From NCBI RefSeq assembly GCF_000187585.1, contig NZ_GL732463.1:1-64000 (forward strand): 64,000 bases of DNA. Direction: 5' to 3'. Below, in pieces: positions 43,525 through 53,405 of the stretch. The translations under genes and the position numbers were made by a program. Position 1 is the stretch's first letter, and each line of letters opens with the position of its first letter. A model generated the notes under the pieces. It did no database searches and was not told where the DNA came from. It saw only the letters and a program-made list of their open reading frames with translations. The stretch is from Streptococcus peroris ATCC 700780 (GTDB taxonomy: Bacteria; Bacillota; Bacilli; Lactobacillales; Streptococcaceae).

Positions 43525-44196
43525 CTATTTAAAGAAATTGACATTGTGTAGATGAGGAATTTTACGAATTTCTTCGATAGATTCTTCACAGTTACGACTA
43601 TCAACTTCGATAATCATGATGGCTTTCTCACCAGCTTTTTCACGAGTTACATTCATTTGGGCGATGTTAATGTCAAAGCGAGATAAGGCCTCTGTCACAT
43701 GAGCAATCATACCAGGTACATCCTGATGAACGATGATAATGGTAGGAGTATTCATGTTGAGAGATACGGCAAAGCCATTTAATTCTGTCACTTGAATATT
43801 ACCACCGCCGATTGAAATTCCAGTAACACTGATAGTCTTTTTCTCATTCTTCATAGTTATTTTAGTGGTGTTTGGATGGGGAACATTACTGTCCTTTTGG
43901 ATAGTCCAAACGATTTTAATACCACGTTTGTGGGCGATTTCTAAACTATTTGGAATTTCAGGATCATCAGTATCCATTCCTAAAATACCAGCTACGAGAG
44001 CAAGGTCGGTTCCGTGCCCTCGATAGGTTTTTGCAAAAGAATTAAAAAGCTGAAATTCAACTTCGGTTGGAGTGTCATCAAAAATGGAAGAGACGATTTT
44101 ACCGATACGAACAGCTCCTGCCGTGTGACTACTAGATGGCCCAATCATTACAGGGCCAATGATATCAAAGACAGATTGAAAACGAAGTGATTGCAT
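43525..44196 (-). CDS. sdaAB: L-serine dehydratase, iron-sulfur beta subunit
   Basis: The 223-residue beta subunit has the dehydratase domain (about 1-140, with GPVMIGPSSSHTAGAVRIG) and a C-terminal ACT domain (about 150-222) that probably senses serine. It is the first gene of the sdaAB-sdaAA-HAD unit, with RBS AAGGGGA. Confidence 0.95.
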   Translation of the reverse strand: MQSLRFQSVFDIIGPVMIGPSSSHTAGAVRIGKIVSSIFDDTPTEVEFQLFNSFAKTYRGHGTDLALVAGILGMDTDDPEIPNSLEIAHKRGIKIVWTIQKDSNVPHPNTTKITMKNEKKTISVTGISIGGGNIQVTELNGFAVSLNMNTPTIIIVHQDVPGMIAHVTEALSRFDINIAQMNVTREKAGEKAIMIIEVDSRNCEESIEEIRKIPHLHNVNFFK

Positions 44197-44226
44197 CTGT
44201 TTCCCCTTAAAAAGATTCTTACTTCT

Positions 44227-44232
44227 ATTATA
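44227..44232 (-). promoter_or_regulatory. -10 element for sdaAB
   Basis: On the minus strand TATAAT is preceded by TGC, an extended -10, about 30 bp before sdaAB. Confidence 0.55.
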
Positions 44233-44438
44233 GCAAAGATTACTTTCCTTGGCTTGAATCTGTCATAAAATATCTTTTTCCTACTTTAAATAGTGTAAAT
44301 CAGGGGCTTTTGTGACAAAAAATGGCTTTTAAGGGCAAATAAAACACAGTTCTGTAACATTTCTACATAAATTCGTTAACAAATAGTAACATTAGAAAGG
44401 TATCATGGTAATATAAGAGAAAAGGAGAACTTTTTTAA

Positions 44439-45071
44439 ATGAAATTAAACATTAAAACTAAATTTGCAGGATTTGCAGTAGTACTTGCTTTCCTTGCACC
44501 ATCATTAGCTTTTGCACAAGAAACAAAAACTTACACAGTTAAAGCTGGGGATACTCTTTCAGAGATTGCTGAAACTCACAATACAACAGTTGAAAAATTG
44601 GCTAAATTAAACAATATTAAAAATGTTCACCTCATCTATGTTGACCAAGTATTGGTTATCGATGGTGAAGCACCTGCTACAACTGAAGCTTCAACTTCAG
44701 TAACTCCAGCTCCAGCTGAGACAGCGGCAACAACTGAAACTGCAGTTGCAGCACCAGCAGTCGTAGAAGAGACTTCTGCACCAGTAGAAGAGACTTCTGC
44801 ACCAGTAGTGGAGCAGAGCGCTCCAGCACCTGCTGCAACAGTAAGTGGATCTGAAGCAGAAGCTAAAGAATGGATTGCTCAAAAAGAATCAGGCGGTAGC
44901 TATACAGCAACAAACGGACAATACATTGGACGTTACCAATTAACAGATTCATACTTGAACGGTGATTATTCAGCTGCAAACCAAGAGCGTGTCGCAGACG
45001 CTTACGTTGCAGGACGTTATGGATCATGGTCTGCAGCCAAGGATTTCTGGCTTGCAAATGGTTGGTACTAA
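44439..45071 (+). CDS. Secreted LysM protein with lysozyme-like C-terminus
   Basis: The 210-residue precursor has a signal peptide (cleaved after AFA, about residue 26) and one LysM peptidoglycan-binding domain (about 30-74, YTVKAGDTLSEIAETHNT). A low-complexity Ala/Pro/Thr/Glu linker includes the duplicated VEETSAP unit. The C-terminal 70 residues (AKEWIAQKESGGSYTATNG, GRYQL) are like transglycosylase or aggregation-promoting-factor domains. It probably acts on or binds the cell wall. The pneumococcal counterpart is, as I recall, in the WalR regulon; a clear WalR box is not seen. Confidence 0.88.
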   Translation: MKLNIKTKFAGFAVVLAFLAPSLAFAQETKTYTVKAGDTLSEIAETHNTTVEKLAKLNNIKNVHLIYVDQVLVIDGEAPATTEASTSVTPAPAETAATTETAVAAPAVVEETSAPVEETSAPVVEQSAPAPAATVSGSEAEAKEWIAQKESGGSYTATNGQYIGRYQLTDSYLNGDYSAANQERVADAYVAGRYGSWSAAKDFWLANGWY

Positions 45072-45095
45072 GAACTAACGAATAAAATAAGATGC

Positions 45096-45125
45096 AAAAG
45101 TCGAGGAATTTCCTCGACTTTTTTT
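45096..45125 (+). terminator. Terminator after the LysM gene
   Basis: AAAAGTCGAGGAA pairs with TTCCTCGACTTTT, followed by more Ts. Confidence 0.92.
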
Positions 45126-46543
<1,418 letters not shown>

Positions 46544-46544
46544 A

Positions 46545-46572
46545 TTGACAAATTTTCTCAATCTGCTACAAT
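46545..46572 (+). promoter_or_regulatory. Promoter of the NUDIX-mnmG unit
   Basis: TTGACA (46545-46550), extended -10 TGC and TACAAT (46567-46572) with 16-bp spacing. The leader of about 100 nt folds into a nested hairpin ending in a T-rich run. Confidence 0.75.
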
Positions 46573-46593
46573 AATAAAAGCAATAGAAATGAT

Positions 46594-46658
46594 GGTCAAA
46601 GCTCATGGATGTTGCAGGCTTTTTTGTCCTGCACTTCTCAGAGTTTTGACTGTTTTTG
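46594..46658 (+). promoter_or_regulatory. Nested leader hairpin, possible attenuator
   Basis: GTCAAA (46595-46600) pairs with TTTGAC (46645-46650) around an inner GCAGG/CCTGC hairpin (46614-46618/46628-46632), followed by TGTTTTTGTG. The layout resembles an intrinsic terminator placed in a leader. Confidence 0.4.
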
Positions 46659-46682
46659 TGTCGTTTAAAGGAAAGGATAAAA

Positions 46683-47138
46683 ATGATTCAACAAGATTTT
46701 CGGACAAAAGTGGGAAATACTGTTTTCGGTGTGAGAGCGACCGCTTTGATTGTAAAAGACAATCGCTTGTTAGTCGTAGAAGATGGGGATGGTTTTTATA
46801 CAATTGGTGGTGCCATTCAAGTGGATGAAGCTACTGAAGATGCTGTGGCTCGAGAAGTAAAAGAAGAACTTGGTGTCGCATCTAAAGCTGTTCAGTTAGC
46901 TTTCATTGTAGAAAATCGCTTTGAACAAGCAGGTGTCCACTATCATAATATTGAGTTTCATTATTTGGTTGATTTGTTAGAAAGAGCTCCATTGACGATG
47001 CAGGAAGATGCAAAGCGATTACCTTGCCGTTGGATTGCTTTAGATGATTTGCAGACTGTTGACCTGAAACCAGACTTTTTAAAAACAGCCTTACCAGAAT
47101 GGGACGGCCAATTACAACACATTCATCTTGAAGAATAG
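46683..47138 (+). CDS. NUDIX hydrolase
   Basis: The 151-residue hydrolase cleaves a nucleoside diphosphate linked to another group; the substrate is unknown. The NUDIX box lies at about 41-63, beginning GGAIQVDE and ending REVKEELGV, with the REVKEE metal ligands intact. ATG 46683 has AAGGAAAGGA just upstream and is preferred to upstream in-frame codons. It is followed 9 nt later by mnmG, so the two are cotranscribed. Confidence 0.9.
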   Translation: MIQQDFRTKVGNTVFGVRATALIVKDNRLLVVEDGDGFYTIGGAIQVDEATEDAVAREVKEELGVASKAVQLAFIVENRFEQAGVHYHNIEFHYLVDLLERAPLTMQEDAKRLPCRWIALDDLQTVDLKPDFLKTALPEWDGQLQHIHLEE

Positions 47139-47147
47139 GAGAGAAAA

Positions 47148-49064
47148 ATGGCTTATCATTTTATTGAAGAATACGATATCATTGTCATTGGTGCTGGGCA
47201 TGCGGGAGTTGAGGCTTCACTTGCTGCTAGTCGTATGGGCTGTAAGGTATTACTTGCGACCATTAATATCGAGATGTTGGCCTTTATGCCTTGTAATCCA
47301 TCAATTGGTGGTTCTGCTAAGGGGATTGTTGTCCGTGAAGTAGACGCACTTGGTGGCGAAATGGCTAAGAACATAGACAAGACCTATATCCAAATGAAAA
47401 TGCTCAACACTGGTAAAGGTCCTGCGGTACGTGCCCTTCGTGCGCAAGCTGACAAGGAACTCTACTCTAAAGAAATGCGCAAAACAGTTGAAAATCAAGA
47501 AAATCTGACTTTCCGTCAAACTATGATTGACGAGATTTTGGTAGAAGATGGCAAGGTTTTCGGTGTTCGGACAGCGACTCATCAAGAATACGGTGCAAAG
47601 GCCGTTATCGTAACCACGGGGACTGCCCTTCGTGGAGAAATTATCATCGGGGATCTCAAGTATTCGTCAGGTCCGAATCACAGTCTAGCATCTGTTAATT
47701 TAGCAGATAATCTCAAAGAGTTAGGCCTAGAAATTGGGCGTTTCAAGACAGGGACACCCCCTCGTGTCAAAGCTTCTTCTATCAACTATGACGAAACAGA
47801 GATTCAGCCAGGAGATGAAACACCAAACCACTTCTCCTACACATCACGTGATGAAGACTATCTAAAAGATCAAGTGCCGTGTTGGTTGACCTATACGAAT
47901 GGTCATAGCCATGAAATTATTCAAAATAATCTTTACCGTGCGCCGATGTTTACAGGGGTTGTAAAGGGAGTAGGTCCTCGCTATTGCCCATCTATTGAAG
48001 ACAAGATTGTGCGTTTTGCGGACAAAGAACGTCACCAACTCTTCCTTGAGCCTGAAGGCCGAGATACTGAAGAGGTTTACGTGCAAGGCTTGTCAACGAG
48101 TCTTCCTGAAGATGTACAACGTGATTTAGTCCATTCTATCAAAGGCTTGGAAAATGCTGAGATGATGCGTACCGGTTATGCAATCGAGTATGATATGGTC
48201 TTGCCTCATCAATTGCGAGCGACACTTGAAACCAAGAAAATCTCAGGACTTTTCACAGCTGGTCAGACCAACGGAACGTCTGGTTACGAAGAAGCAGCAG
48301 GCCAAGGGATTATCGCTGGAATTAATGCGGCTTTGAAAATCCAAGGGAAACCTGAGTTGATTTTGAAGCGAAGTGATGGTTACATTGGGGTCATGATTGA
48401 TGACTTGGTAACCAAGGGAACTGTTGAACCTTACCGTCTCTTGACTAGTCGTGCTGAATACCGTCTTATTCTCCGTCATGACAATGCGGACATGCGCTTG
48501 ACAGAGATGGGACGTGAGATTGGCCTTGTTGACGATGAACGCTGGACGCGCTTTGAAATCAAGAAAAATCAATTTGAAAATGAAATGAAGCGCTTGGAAA
48601 GCATTAAGTTAAAACCTGTAAAGGAAACGAATGAGAAAGTTGCTGCAATGGGCTTCAAACCATTGACAGATGCGGTGACTGCCAAGGAGTTTCTTCGTCG
48701 TCCAGAAGTTTCTTACCAAGATGTGGTGGCCTTCATCGGACCTGCTGCTGAGGATTTGGATGACAAGATTATCGAATTGATTGAGACAGAAATCAAGTAC
48801 GAAGGTTATATTTCAAAAGCCATGGATCAAGTTGCCAAGATGAAACGGATGGAAGAAAAACGCATTCCAGCCAACATCGATTGGGATGATATTGACTCGA
48901 TTGCAACAGAAGCTCGCCAGAAGTTCAAGCTCATCAATCCAGAAACGATTGGTCAAGCTAGTCGGATTTCAGGGGTAAATCCAGCAGATATTTCCATTCT
49001 TATGGTGTATCTGGAAGGTAAAAATCGAAGTATTTCTAAGAATCAAGAAAAAAATGCTGACTAA
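47148..49064 (+). CDS. mnmG: tRNA uridine-5-carboxymethylaminomethyl modification enzyme MnmG
   Basis: With MnmE, MnmG builds the cmnm5 group on U34 of wobble tRNAs using FAD and methylene-THF. The 638-residue protein has the N-terminal FAD motif [13 protein letters not shown] near 11-23, the CNPSIGG active-site segment near 48 and the family pattern TGTPPRV near 203, and the C-terminal helical domain that binds MnmE. Length and order are normal. A terminator follows 10 bp after the stop. Confidence 0.97.
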   Translation: MAYHFIEEYDIIVIGAGHAGVEASLAASRMGCKVLLATINIEMLAFMPCNPSIGGSAKGIVVREVDALGGEMAKNIDKTYIQMKMLNTGKGPAVRALRAQADKELYSKEMRKTVENQENLTFRQTMIDEILVEDGKVFGVRTATHQEYGAKAVIVTTGTALRGEIIIGDLKYSSGPNHSLASVNLADNLKELGLEIGRFKTGTPPRVKASSINYDETEIQPGDETPNHFSYTSRDEDYLKDQVPCWLTYTNGHSHEIIQNNLYRAPMFTGVVKGVGPRYCPSIEDKIVRFADKERHQLFLEPEGRDTEEVYVQGLSTSLPEDVQRDLVHSIKGLENAEMMRTGYAIEYDMVLPHQLRATLETKKISGLFTAGQTNGTSGYEEAAGQGIIAGINAALKIQGKPELILKRSDGYIGVMIDDLVTKGTVEPYRLLTSRAEYRLILRHDNADMRLTEMGREIGLVDDERWTRFEIKKNQFENEMKRLESIKLKPVKETNEKVAAMGFKPLTDAVTAKEFLRRPEVSYQDVVAFIGPAAEDLDDKIIELIETEIKYEGYISKAMDQVAKMKRMEEKRIPANIDWDDIDSIATEARQKFKLINPETIGQASRISGVNPADISILMVYLEGKNRSISKNQEKNAD

Positions 49065-49073
49065 TTGCATCTC

Positions 49074-49106
49074 ACTGAATTCTCTTTTAGGGAATTCAGT
49101 TTTTTA
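49074..49106 (+). terminator. Terminator after mnmG
   Basis: ACTGAATTC (49074-49082) pairs with GAATTCAGT (49092-49100), followed by Ts. Confidence 0.9.
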
Positions 49107-49122
49107 GATTTTTCCTCTTTTT

Positions 49123-49130
49123 TTCGAATG
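49123..49130 (+). promoter_or_regulatory. Weak cin-box candidate upstream of the small ORF and Ccs4-like gene
   Basis: TTCGAATG follows a long T-rich tract. It differs from TACGAATA at positions 2 and 8. The downstream large membrane gene stands where pneumococcus has the competence-induced ccs4, which is why it is listed. Confidence 0.35.
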
Positions 49131-49151
49131 AAGAGAAAAGGAGGGATGACG

Positions 49152-49286
49152 ATGTTAACTGTAGAAGAAAAAGCCTTTTTAGACCATTATAAGAAGTCTC
49201 CTTATCATCGTTTTTATGAGGTTGAACGTTTTGTTTCTTTGTCTGAAAAATTGCGTAAGCGTTCGCCACAGGCTGACAAGAACTAG
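49152..49286 (+). CDS. Small protein of unknown function (44 residues)
   Basis: The 44-residue charged, helical peptide begins MLTVEEKAFLDHYKKS and ends SPQADKN. AGGAGG (49139-49144) is 7 nt before ATG 49152; ATG 49146 is too close to it. The strong RBS, lack of any overlapping gene, and position after a terminator support it being real. It has no recognised family. A promoter for the next gene lies within its end. Confidence 0.7.
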   Translation: MLTVEEKAFLDHYKKSPYHRFYEVERFVSLSEKLRKRSPQADKN

Positions 49287-49301
49287 ACTTTTTGATATAC
49301 T
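49273..49301 (+). promoter_or_regulatory. Sigma-A promoter of the Ccs4-like gene
   Basis: CTGACA (49273-49278), extended TGA and TATACT (49296-49301) with 17-bp spacing. The -35 lies in the end of the 44-codon ORF. Confidence 0.6.
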
Positions 49302-49330
49302 AGAACAAATTAAACGACAGGAGAGAATGA

Positions 49331-50884
49331 ATGAACGTATATGGTAGATTAGAAGACGAATCGAATCCATATTTGGCGGAAAGTCAGGAGATTCTAGTGG
49401 AAAACGAGGAGCAACTAGAAATTGAAACTCGTCAACCCGCCCACTTACCGTTTTTAAAAATCCTAATTTTGAGTACGTTAGTAGTGCTTGTATCCGTGGT
49501 TCTACCCTTTTTGTTAGGCTTACTAAGCCCAGAACAGGCTCAGGATTCTTATATTGGCTGGGCTATGCATCAGAGCGGAGATATCTACGCAGATTATTTT
49601 GGAACTAGTGGTCTCCTCTATTACTTTCTACAGTATCTAACCAAGGGTAGTATTTTATTTGCAGCCTTTAATTGGTTAGCTCTAATGGGTGCAGGATTCT
49701 TTCTTTTTCGTTCGGCTTACAATCTGACGGAACAAAATCAGCAATCGCAACAAGTGTTGACGGTCTTTTATGTCCTGGCTAGTGCTCTTAGCTTTGGTGG
49801 TGGCTATGCAACTATTCTTGCCCTCCCATTCTTGTTCTATGCCCTCAGTTTAGTGACTGCCTATTTGGCAGAACCAGATCATGATAAAGGTTTCATCCTC
49901 ATTGGAATTGTCTTGGCTATAGCATTTTTCTTTGCACCTTTAGTTACAATCTTGTTTGCATTTGTTTTATTTTTTGCTGTAACATCTTTTAATGTTGGCC
50001 GTAACAACTTAACTCATGGTCTTTATCAATTCTTTGCAGCGGGCCTTGGTTTTTCAATTTTCTTTTATCCGATTGGTTACTATACGGTTTATAAGGGAAG
50101 TTTCGGAAATGCGATTAGTCAAATCCTCTACCCAATAGATAGTTTGAATTTTGTATCTAACCCAAGTTTATTAGATAACCTTCTCTTCTATGGATTGTTG
50201 GCAATTGCTCTTGGAGCCTTGACGCTGGCATTTATAGGCCTTTTCCAATCGAAACCATTAAAGCAGTCAGTTTTATCAGTGTTTGCTGCAATAGCGGTCG
50301 TTTTAGCGTTAGGTCTAGAAATTTTTTCTACAGATCTCATCCATGGTAGCCGTATGGTTGAATTACTACCTTTCTTGTCGCTTCTTCTAATAACGCGAAT
50401 TCGTACAGAGAAACCAGAAGGAGCCAATCGTCGTAGAAGACGCAGAGAAGAAACATCAGTATGGGGAACTTTTGTAAAAGGAAATGCCTATTTACCAATT
50501 TTGGCCCTAGTTTACCTATTTTTAGCTCCTATAGTCTCACGCTATGTGCTTCATGCAGAGCAATATCAAGAACGTACAAGCATTGAAGCTAAGATTAAAG
50601 GCGAAACACAGGCTACAGATCGTATCTATGTCTGGGACAATCTTACAGGCAGTTATAAGGCTAGTGAACGCTTAGCGGCTAGTCAGTTGCTTTCACCTAG
50701 ATTGCATACAGGACTTGATGCAAATCGGACCAAACTTGTAAATGATCTGCGAGATAATCAACCAAAGATGATTGTCGTAAATACAAAAACACCCCTATGG
50801 ACAGAAGTTGAACAGCTTTTAGCAGAAAATTACCAAGCTGTTCAAGGTGAATTTAAAGATTTCAAACTCTACAAACTAAAATAA
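49331..50884 (+). CDS. Polytopic membrane protein, Ccs4-like
   Basis: The 517-residue protein has about ten membrane helices between 45 and 400, an Arg-rich cytosolic loop (RRRRRR near 368), and a soluble C-terminal part (about 415-517) with DRIYVWDNLTGSYKASERLAAS. The tail resembles the C-terminal domain of integral membrane glycosyltransferase-like proteins. By position before nrdD it corresponds to the pneumococcal competence-induced protein Ccs4, but I cannot confirm identity. The function is unknown. Confidence 0.7.
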   Translation: MNVYGRLEDESNPYLAESQEILVENEEQLEIETRQPAHLPFLKILILSTLVVLVSVVLPFLLGLLSPEQAQDSYIGWAMHQSGDIYADYFGTSGLLYYFLQYLTKGSILFAAFNWLALMGAGFFLFRSAYNLTEQNQQSQQVLTVFYVLASALSFGGGYATILALPFLFYALSLVTAYLAEPDHDKGFILIGIVLAIAFFFAPLVTILFAFVLFFAVTSFNVGRNNLTHGLYQFFAAGLGFSIFFYPIGYYTVYKGSFGNAISQILYPIDSLNFVSNPSLLDNLLFYGLLAIALGALTLAFIGLFQSKPLKQSVLSVFAAIAVVLALGLEIFSTDLIHGSRMVELLPFLSLLLITRIRTEKPEGANRRRRRREETSVWGTFVKGNAYLPILALVYLFLAPIVSRYVLHAEQYQERTSIEAKIKGETQATDRIYVWDNLTGSYKASERLAASQLLSPRLHTGLDANRTKLVNDLRDNQPKMIVVNTKTPLWTEVEQLLAENYQAVQGEFKDFKLYKLK

Positions 50885-50888
50885 AAAC

Positions 50889-50904
50889 TATCAATATCTT
50901 GTGT
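50889..50904. promoter_or_regulatory. NrdR-like box 1
   Basis: TATCAATATCTTGTGT matches the NrdR-box type ACACAATATCTTGTGT at 13 of 16 positions. It forms the left arm of the palindrome upstream of nrdD. Confidence 0.6.
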
Positions 50905-50957
50905 AAGAAAATAAAATTTTTATTTTCTTACACAAGATATTGATTTTTATTTTTTTA
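50890..50957 (+). terminator. Perfect 27-bp inverted repeat before nrdD, likely terminator
   Basis: Bases 50890-50916 are exactly complementary to 50918-50944, followed by a T-rich run to 50956. It should fold into a long hairpin that ends the upstream membrane-gene transcript. The arms double as NrdR-like sites. Confidence 0.75.
50930..50945. promoter_or_regulatory. NrdR-like box 2 overlapping the nrdD -35 element
   Basis: The reverse complement of 50930-50945 matches the NrdR-box type at 14 of 16 positions. Its centre is 41 bp from that of box 1, close to four helical turns. It overlaps TTGATT (50940-50945), the putative -35 element. Confidence 0.6.
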
Positions 50958-50967
50958 GTGATATAAT
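50940..50967 (+). promoter_or_regulatory. nrdD promoter
   Basis: TTGATT (50940-50945) and extended -10 TGA-TATAAT (50962-50967) with 16-bp spacing, 43 bp before nrdD. Confidence 0.65.
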
Positions 50968-51009
50968 ACTTTTTAGAATCAATATTATATTTAAGAAAAG
51001 GGTGTGGAT

Positions 51010-53211
51010 ATGATTGTACTGGAAGAGAAGGCTGTCCCTGCTCCAACTTTATTCGTTGAAAAGCGTGATGGCAGACGTGTCATTTTTGATGTAGACAAGA
51101 TTGATAAAGCACTCCATAAGGCTGCTGAAAAGGTTATGGATGTAACTCCCTTGGTCGAAAAGCGCCTTAGTGCCCTGGTTGAACGTATCGTTGATGAGAT
51201 TCATAGCCGTTTCCCACAAGGTGTAAAAATCTATGAAATCCAAAACATCGTAGAACATGAGTTGTTGGAAGCTAAAGAGTATGCCTTGGCTGAGGAGTAT
51301 ATCACTTATCGGACTCAAAGGGATTTTGAGCGCTCAAAAGCGACAGATATCAACTTTAGCATTCATAAACTTCTCGATAAAGATCAGTCCGTTGTCAATG
51401 AAAACGCCAATAAAGATAGTGATGTCTTTAATACCCAGCGAGACTTGACAGCAGGGATTGTAGGAAAGTCAATCGGTTTGCAAATGTTGCCTAAGCATGT
51501 AGCCAATGCTCATCAAAAAGGAGACATCCACTATCACGATTTGGACTACAGCCCTTACACACCGATGACAAACTGTTGTTTGATTGATTTCAAAGGTATG
51601 CTTGCTAATGGTTTCAAGATTGGAAATGCCGAGGTAGAGAGTCCTAAGTCTATCCAAACTGCAACAGCACAGATTTCACAAATCATTGCAAATGTTGCTT
51701 CCAGCCAATATGGTGGTTGCTCGGCTGACCGCATCGATGAAGTTCTGGCACCTTATGCAGAAAAAAATTATCAAAAACACCTCAAAGATGCAGAGGAATG
51801 GGTGTTGCCAGAAAAACGTGAAGATTATGCATGGAAAAAGACAAAGAAAGACATCTATGATGCCATGCAATCCTTAGAGTATGAGATTAATACCCTCTTC
51901 ACATCAAATGGTCAAACACCCTTTACATCACTTGGCTTTGGTCTAGGAACCAGTCGTTTTGAACGTGAAATTCAAAAGGCAATTTTGAATATTCGAATTA
52001 AAGGGCTTGGCTCAGAACACCGTACAGCTATCTTTCCTAAACTAATCTTCACCCTTAAAAGAGGATTAAACTTAGAAGAAGGAACTCCAAACTACGATAT
52101 TAAGCAGTTGGCTTTAGAGTGCGCTACCAAGCGGATGTATCCAGATGTCTTGTCTTACGACAAAATTGTCGAGCTGACAGGTTCTTTCAAGGTTCCAATG
52201 GGATGCCGTTCTTTCCTTCAAGGATGGAAGGATGAAAACGGGGTAGAAGTTAATTCAGGCCGTATGAACTTAGGTGTTGTAACGGTCAATCTTCCACGTA
52301 TTGCCCTTGAATCTGAAGGCGATATGAATAAGTTCTGGGAAATCTTTAATGAACGAATGAATATTGCTGAAGATGCACTTGTTTATCGAGTGGAACGTAC
52401 GAAAGAGGCAACTCCAGCTAATGCGCCTATCCTCTATCAATATGGAGCTTTTGGTCATCGCCTTGGGAAGGAAGAAAGTGTTGACCAACTCTTTAAGAAT
52501 CGTCGTGCGACTGTTTCGCTTGGTTATATTGGGCTCTATGAGGTGGCGACAGTATTCTTTGGCAACAATTGGGAAACCAATCCTGAAGCTAAAGAATTCA
52601 CCCTTGATATCATTCGAGACATGAAACATCGAGTAGAAGAGTGGTCAGACCAATATGGCTATCACTTCTCTATTTATTCAACGCCGTCTGAAAGTCTGAC
52701 CGACCGTTTCTGTCGCCTGGATACGGAAAAATTTGGAAAGGTTCCGGACATAACTGATAAGGAATATTATACGAATAGTTTCCATTATGATGTCCGTAAA
52801 AATCCAACTCCTTTTGAAAAATTGGACTTCGAGAAGGTTTATCCAGAAGCGGGTGCATCAGGTGGTTTTATTCACTACTGTGAGTACCCAGTTCTTCAGC
52901 AAAATCCAAAGGCCTTGGAAGCTGTTTGGGATTATGCTTATGACCGTGTAGGTTATCTCGGAACCAATACTCCAATTGACCGCTGTTACAAGTGTGATTT
53001 TGAAGGAGATTTTGAGCCGACAGAGAGAGGATTTGCTTGCCCTAACTGTGGGAATAATGATCCTAAAACAGTAGATGTTGTTAAACGGACCTGTGGTTAT
53101 CTTGGGAATCCACAAGCTCGTCCGATGGTTAATGGGCGTCATAAGGAAATTGCTGCGCGTGTGAAACACATGAACGGTTCAACGATTAAGACACCTGGTC
53201 ATAAAGTATAA
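51010..53211 (+). CDS. nrdD: Anaerobic ribonucleoside-triphosphate reductase
   Basis: NrdD reduces NTPs to dNTPs without oxygen, using a glycyl radical. The 733-residue class III enzyme has the N-terminal ATP-cone (about 10-100, VEKRDGRRVIFDVDKIDKAL) and the catalytic barrel. Near the C-terminus are the zinc cysteines (CYKC, CPNC) and glycyl-radical segment RTCGYLGNP. ATG 51010 is preferred to GTG 51004 because AAAAGGG lies 7 nt upstream. The activase nrdG follows in the same cluster. Confidence 0.96.
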   Translation: MIVLEEKAVPAPTLFVEKRDGRRVIFDVDKIDKALHKAAEKVMDVTPLVEKRLSALVERIVDEIHSRFPQGVKIYEIQNIVEHELLEAKEYALAEEYITYRTQRDFERSKATDINFSIHKLLDKDQSVVNENANKDSDVFNTQRDLTAGIVGKSIGLQMLPKHVANAHQKGDIHYHDLDYSPYTPMTNCCLIDFKGMLANGFKIGNAEVESPKSIQTATAQISQIIANVASSQYGGCSADRIDEVLAPYAEKNYQKHLKDAEEWVLPEKREDYAWKKTKKDIYDAMQSLEYEINTLFTSNGQTPFTSLGFGLGTSRFEREIQKAILNIRIKGLGSEHRTAIFPKLIFTLKRGLNLEEGTPNYDIKQLALECATKRMYPDVLSYDKIVELTGSFKVPMGCRSFLQGWKDENGVEVNSGRMNLGVVTVNLPRIALESEGDMNKFWEIFNERMNIAEDALVYRVERTKEATPANAPILYQYGAFGHRLGKEESVDQLFKNRRATVSLGYIGLYEVATVFFGNNWETNPEAKEFTLDIIRDMKHRVEEWSDQYGYHFSIYSTPSESLTDRFCRLDTEKFGKVPDITDKEYYTNSFHYDVRKNPTPFEKLDFEKVYPEAGASGGFIHYCEYPVLQQNPKALEAVWDYAYDRVGYLGTNTPIDRCYKCDFEGDFEPTERGFACPNCGNNDPKTVDVVKRTCGYLGNPQARPMVNGRHKEIAARVKHMNGSTIKTPGHKV

Positions 53212-53226
53212 CTAAGAAAAGGAATT

Positions 53227-53367
53227 ATGGGAAAATATCAATTAGACGATAAGGGACGAGCTCAAGTAACTCGTTATCATGAAAAACATTCTAAAGGTGG
53301 GACGGGCAAAAAAGAACGCTTGCTCAATCTTAGAGAACAGTTTTTAAACAAAAATAAGAAAAAGTGA
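53227..53367 (+). CDS. Small conserved protein between nrdD and nrdG
   Basis: The 46-residue basic peptide (MGKYQLDDKGRAQVTRYHEKH..., ending LNKNKKK) starts 16 nt after the nrdD stop with RBS AAGGA. I remember a very similar short ORF at the same place in pneumococcus, which supports it being a real gene. The function is unknown; the conserved spot inside the nrdD/nrdG operon suggests a link to ribonucleotide reduction. Confidence 0.8.
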   Translation: MGKYQLDDKGRAQVTRYHEKHSKGGTGKKERLLNLREQFLNKNKKK

Positions 53368-53405
53368 GAGTTGCCTCTCGCTTTTCTTATAGCGGGGAGG
53401 AGAAT

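Noticed and set aside
44353..44398. WalR box before the LysM gene (TGTAAC and TGTTA-type hexamers)
   Set aside because: Spacing is 10 bp rather than the expected 11 on the minus strand, and the plus-strand second half-site matches poorly.
49065..49151. Longer form of the small ORF after mnmG
   Set aside because: It would read through the mnmG terminator; the strong SD at 49139 fits ATG 49152.
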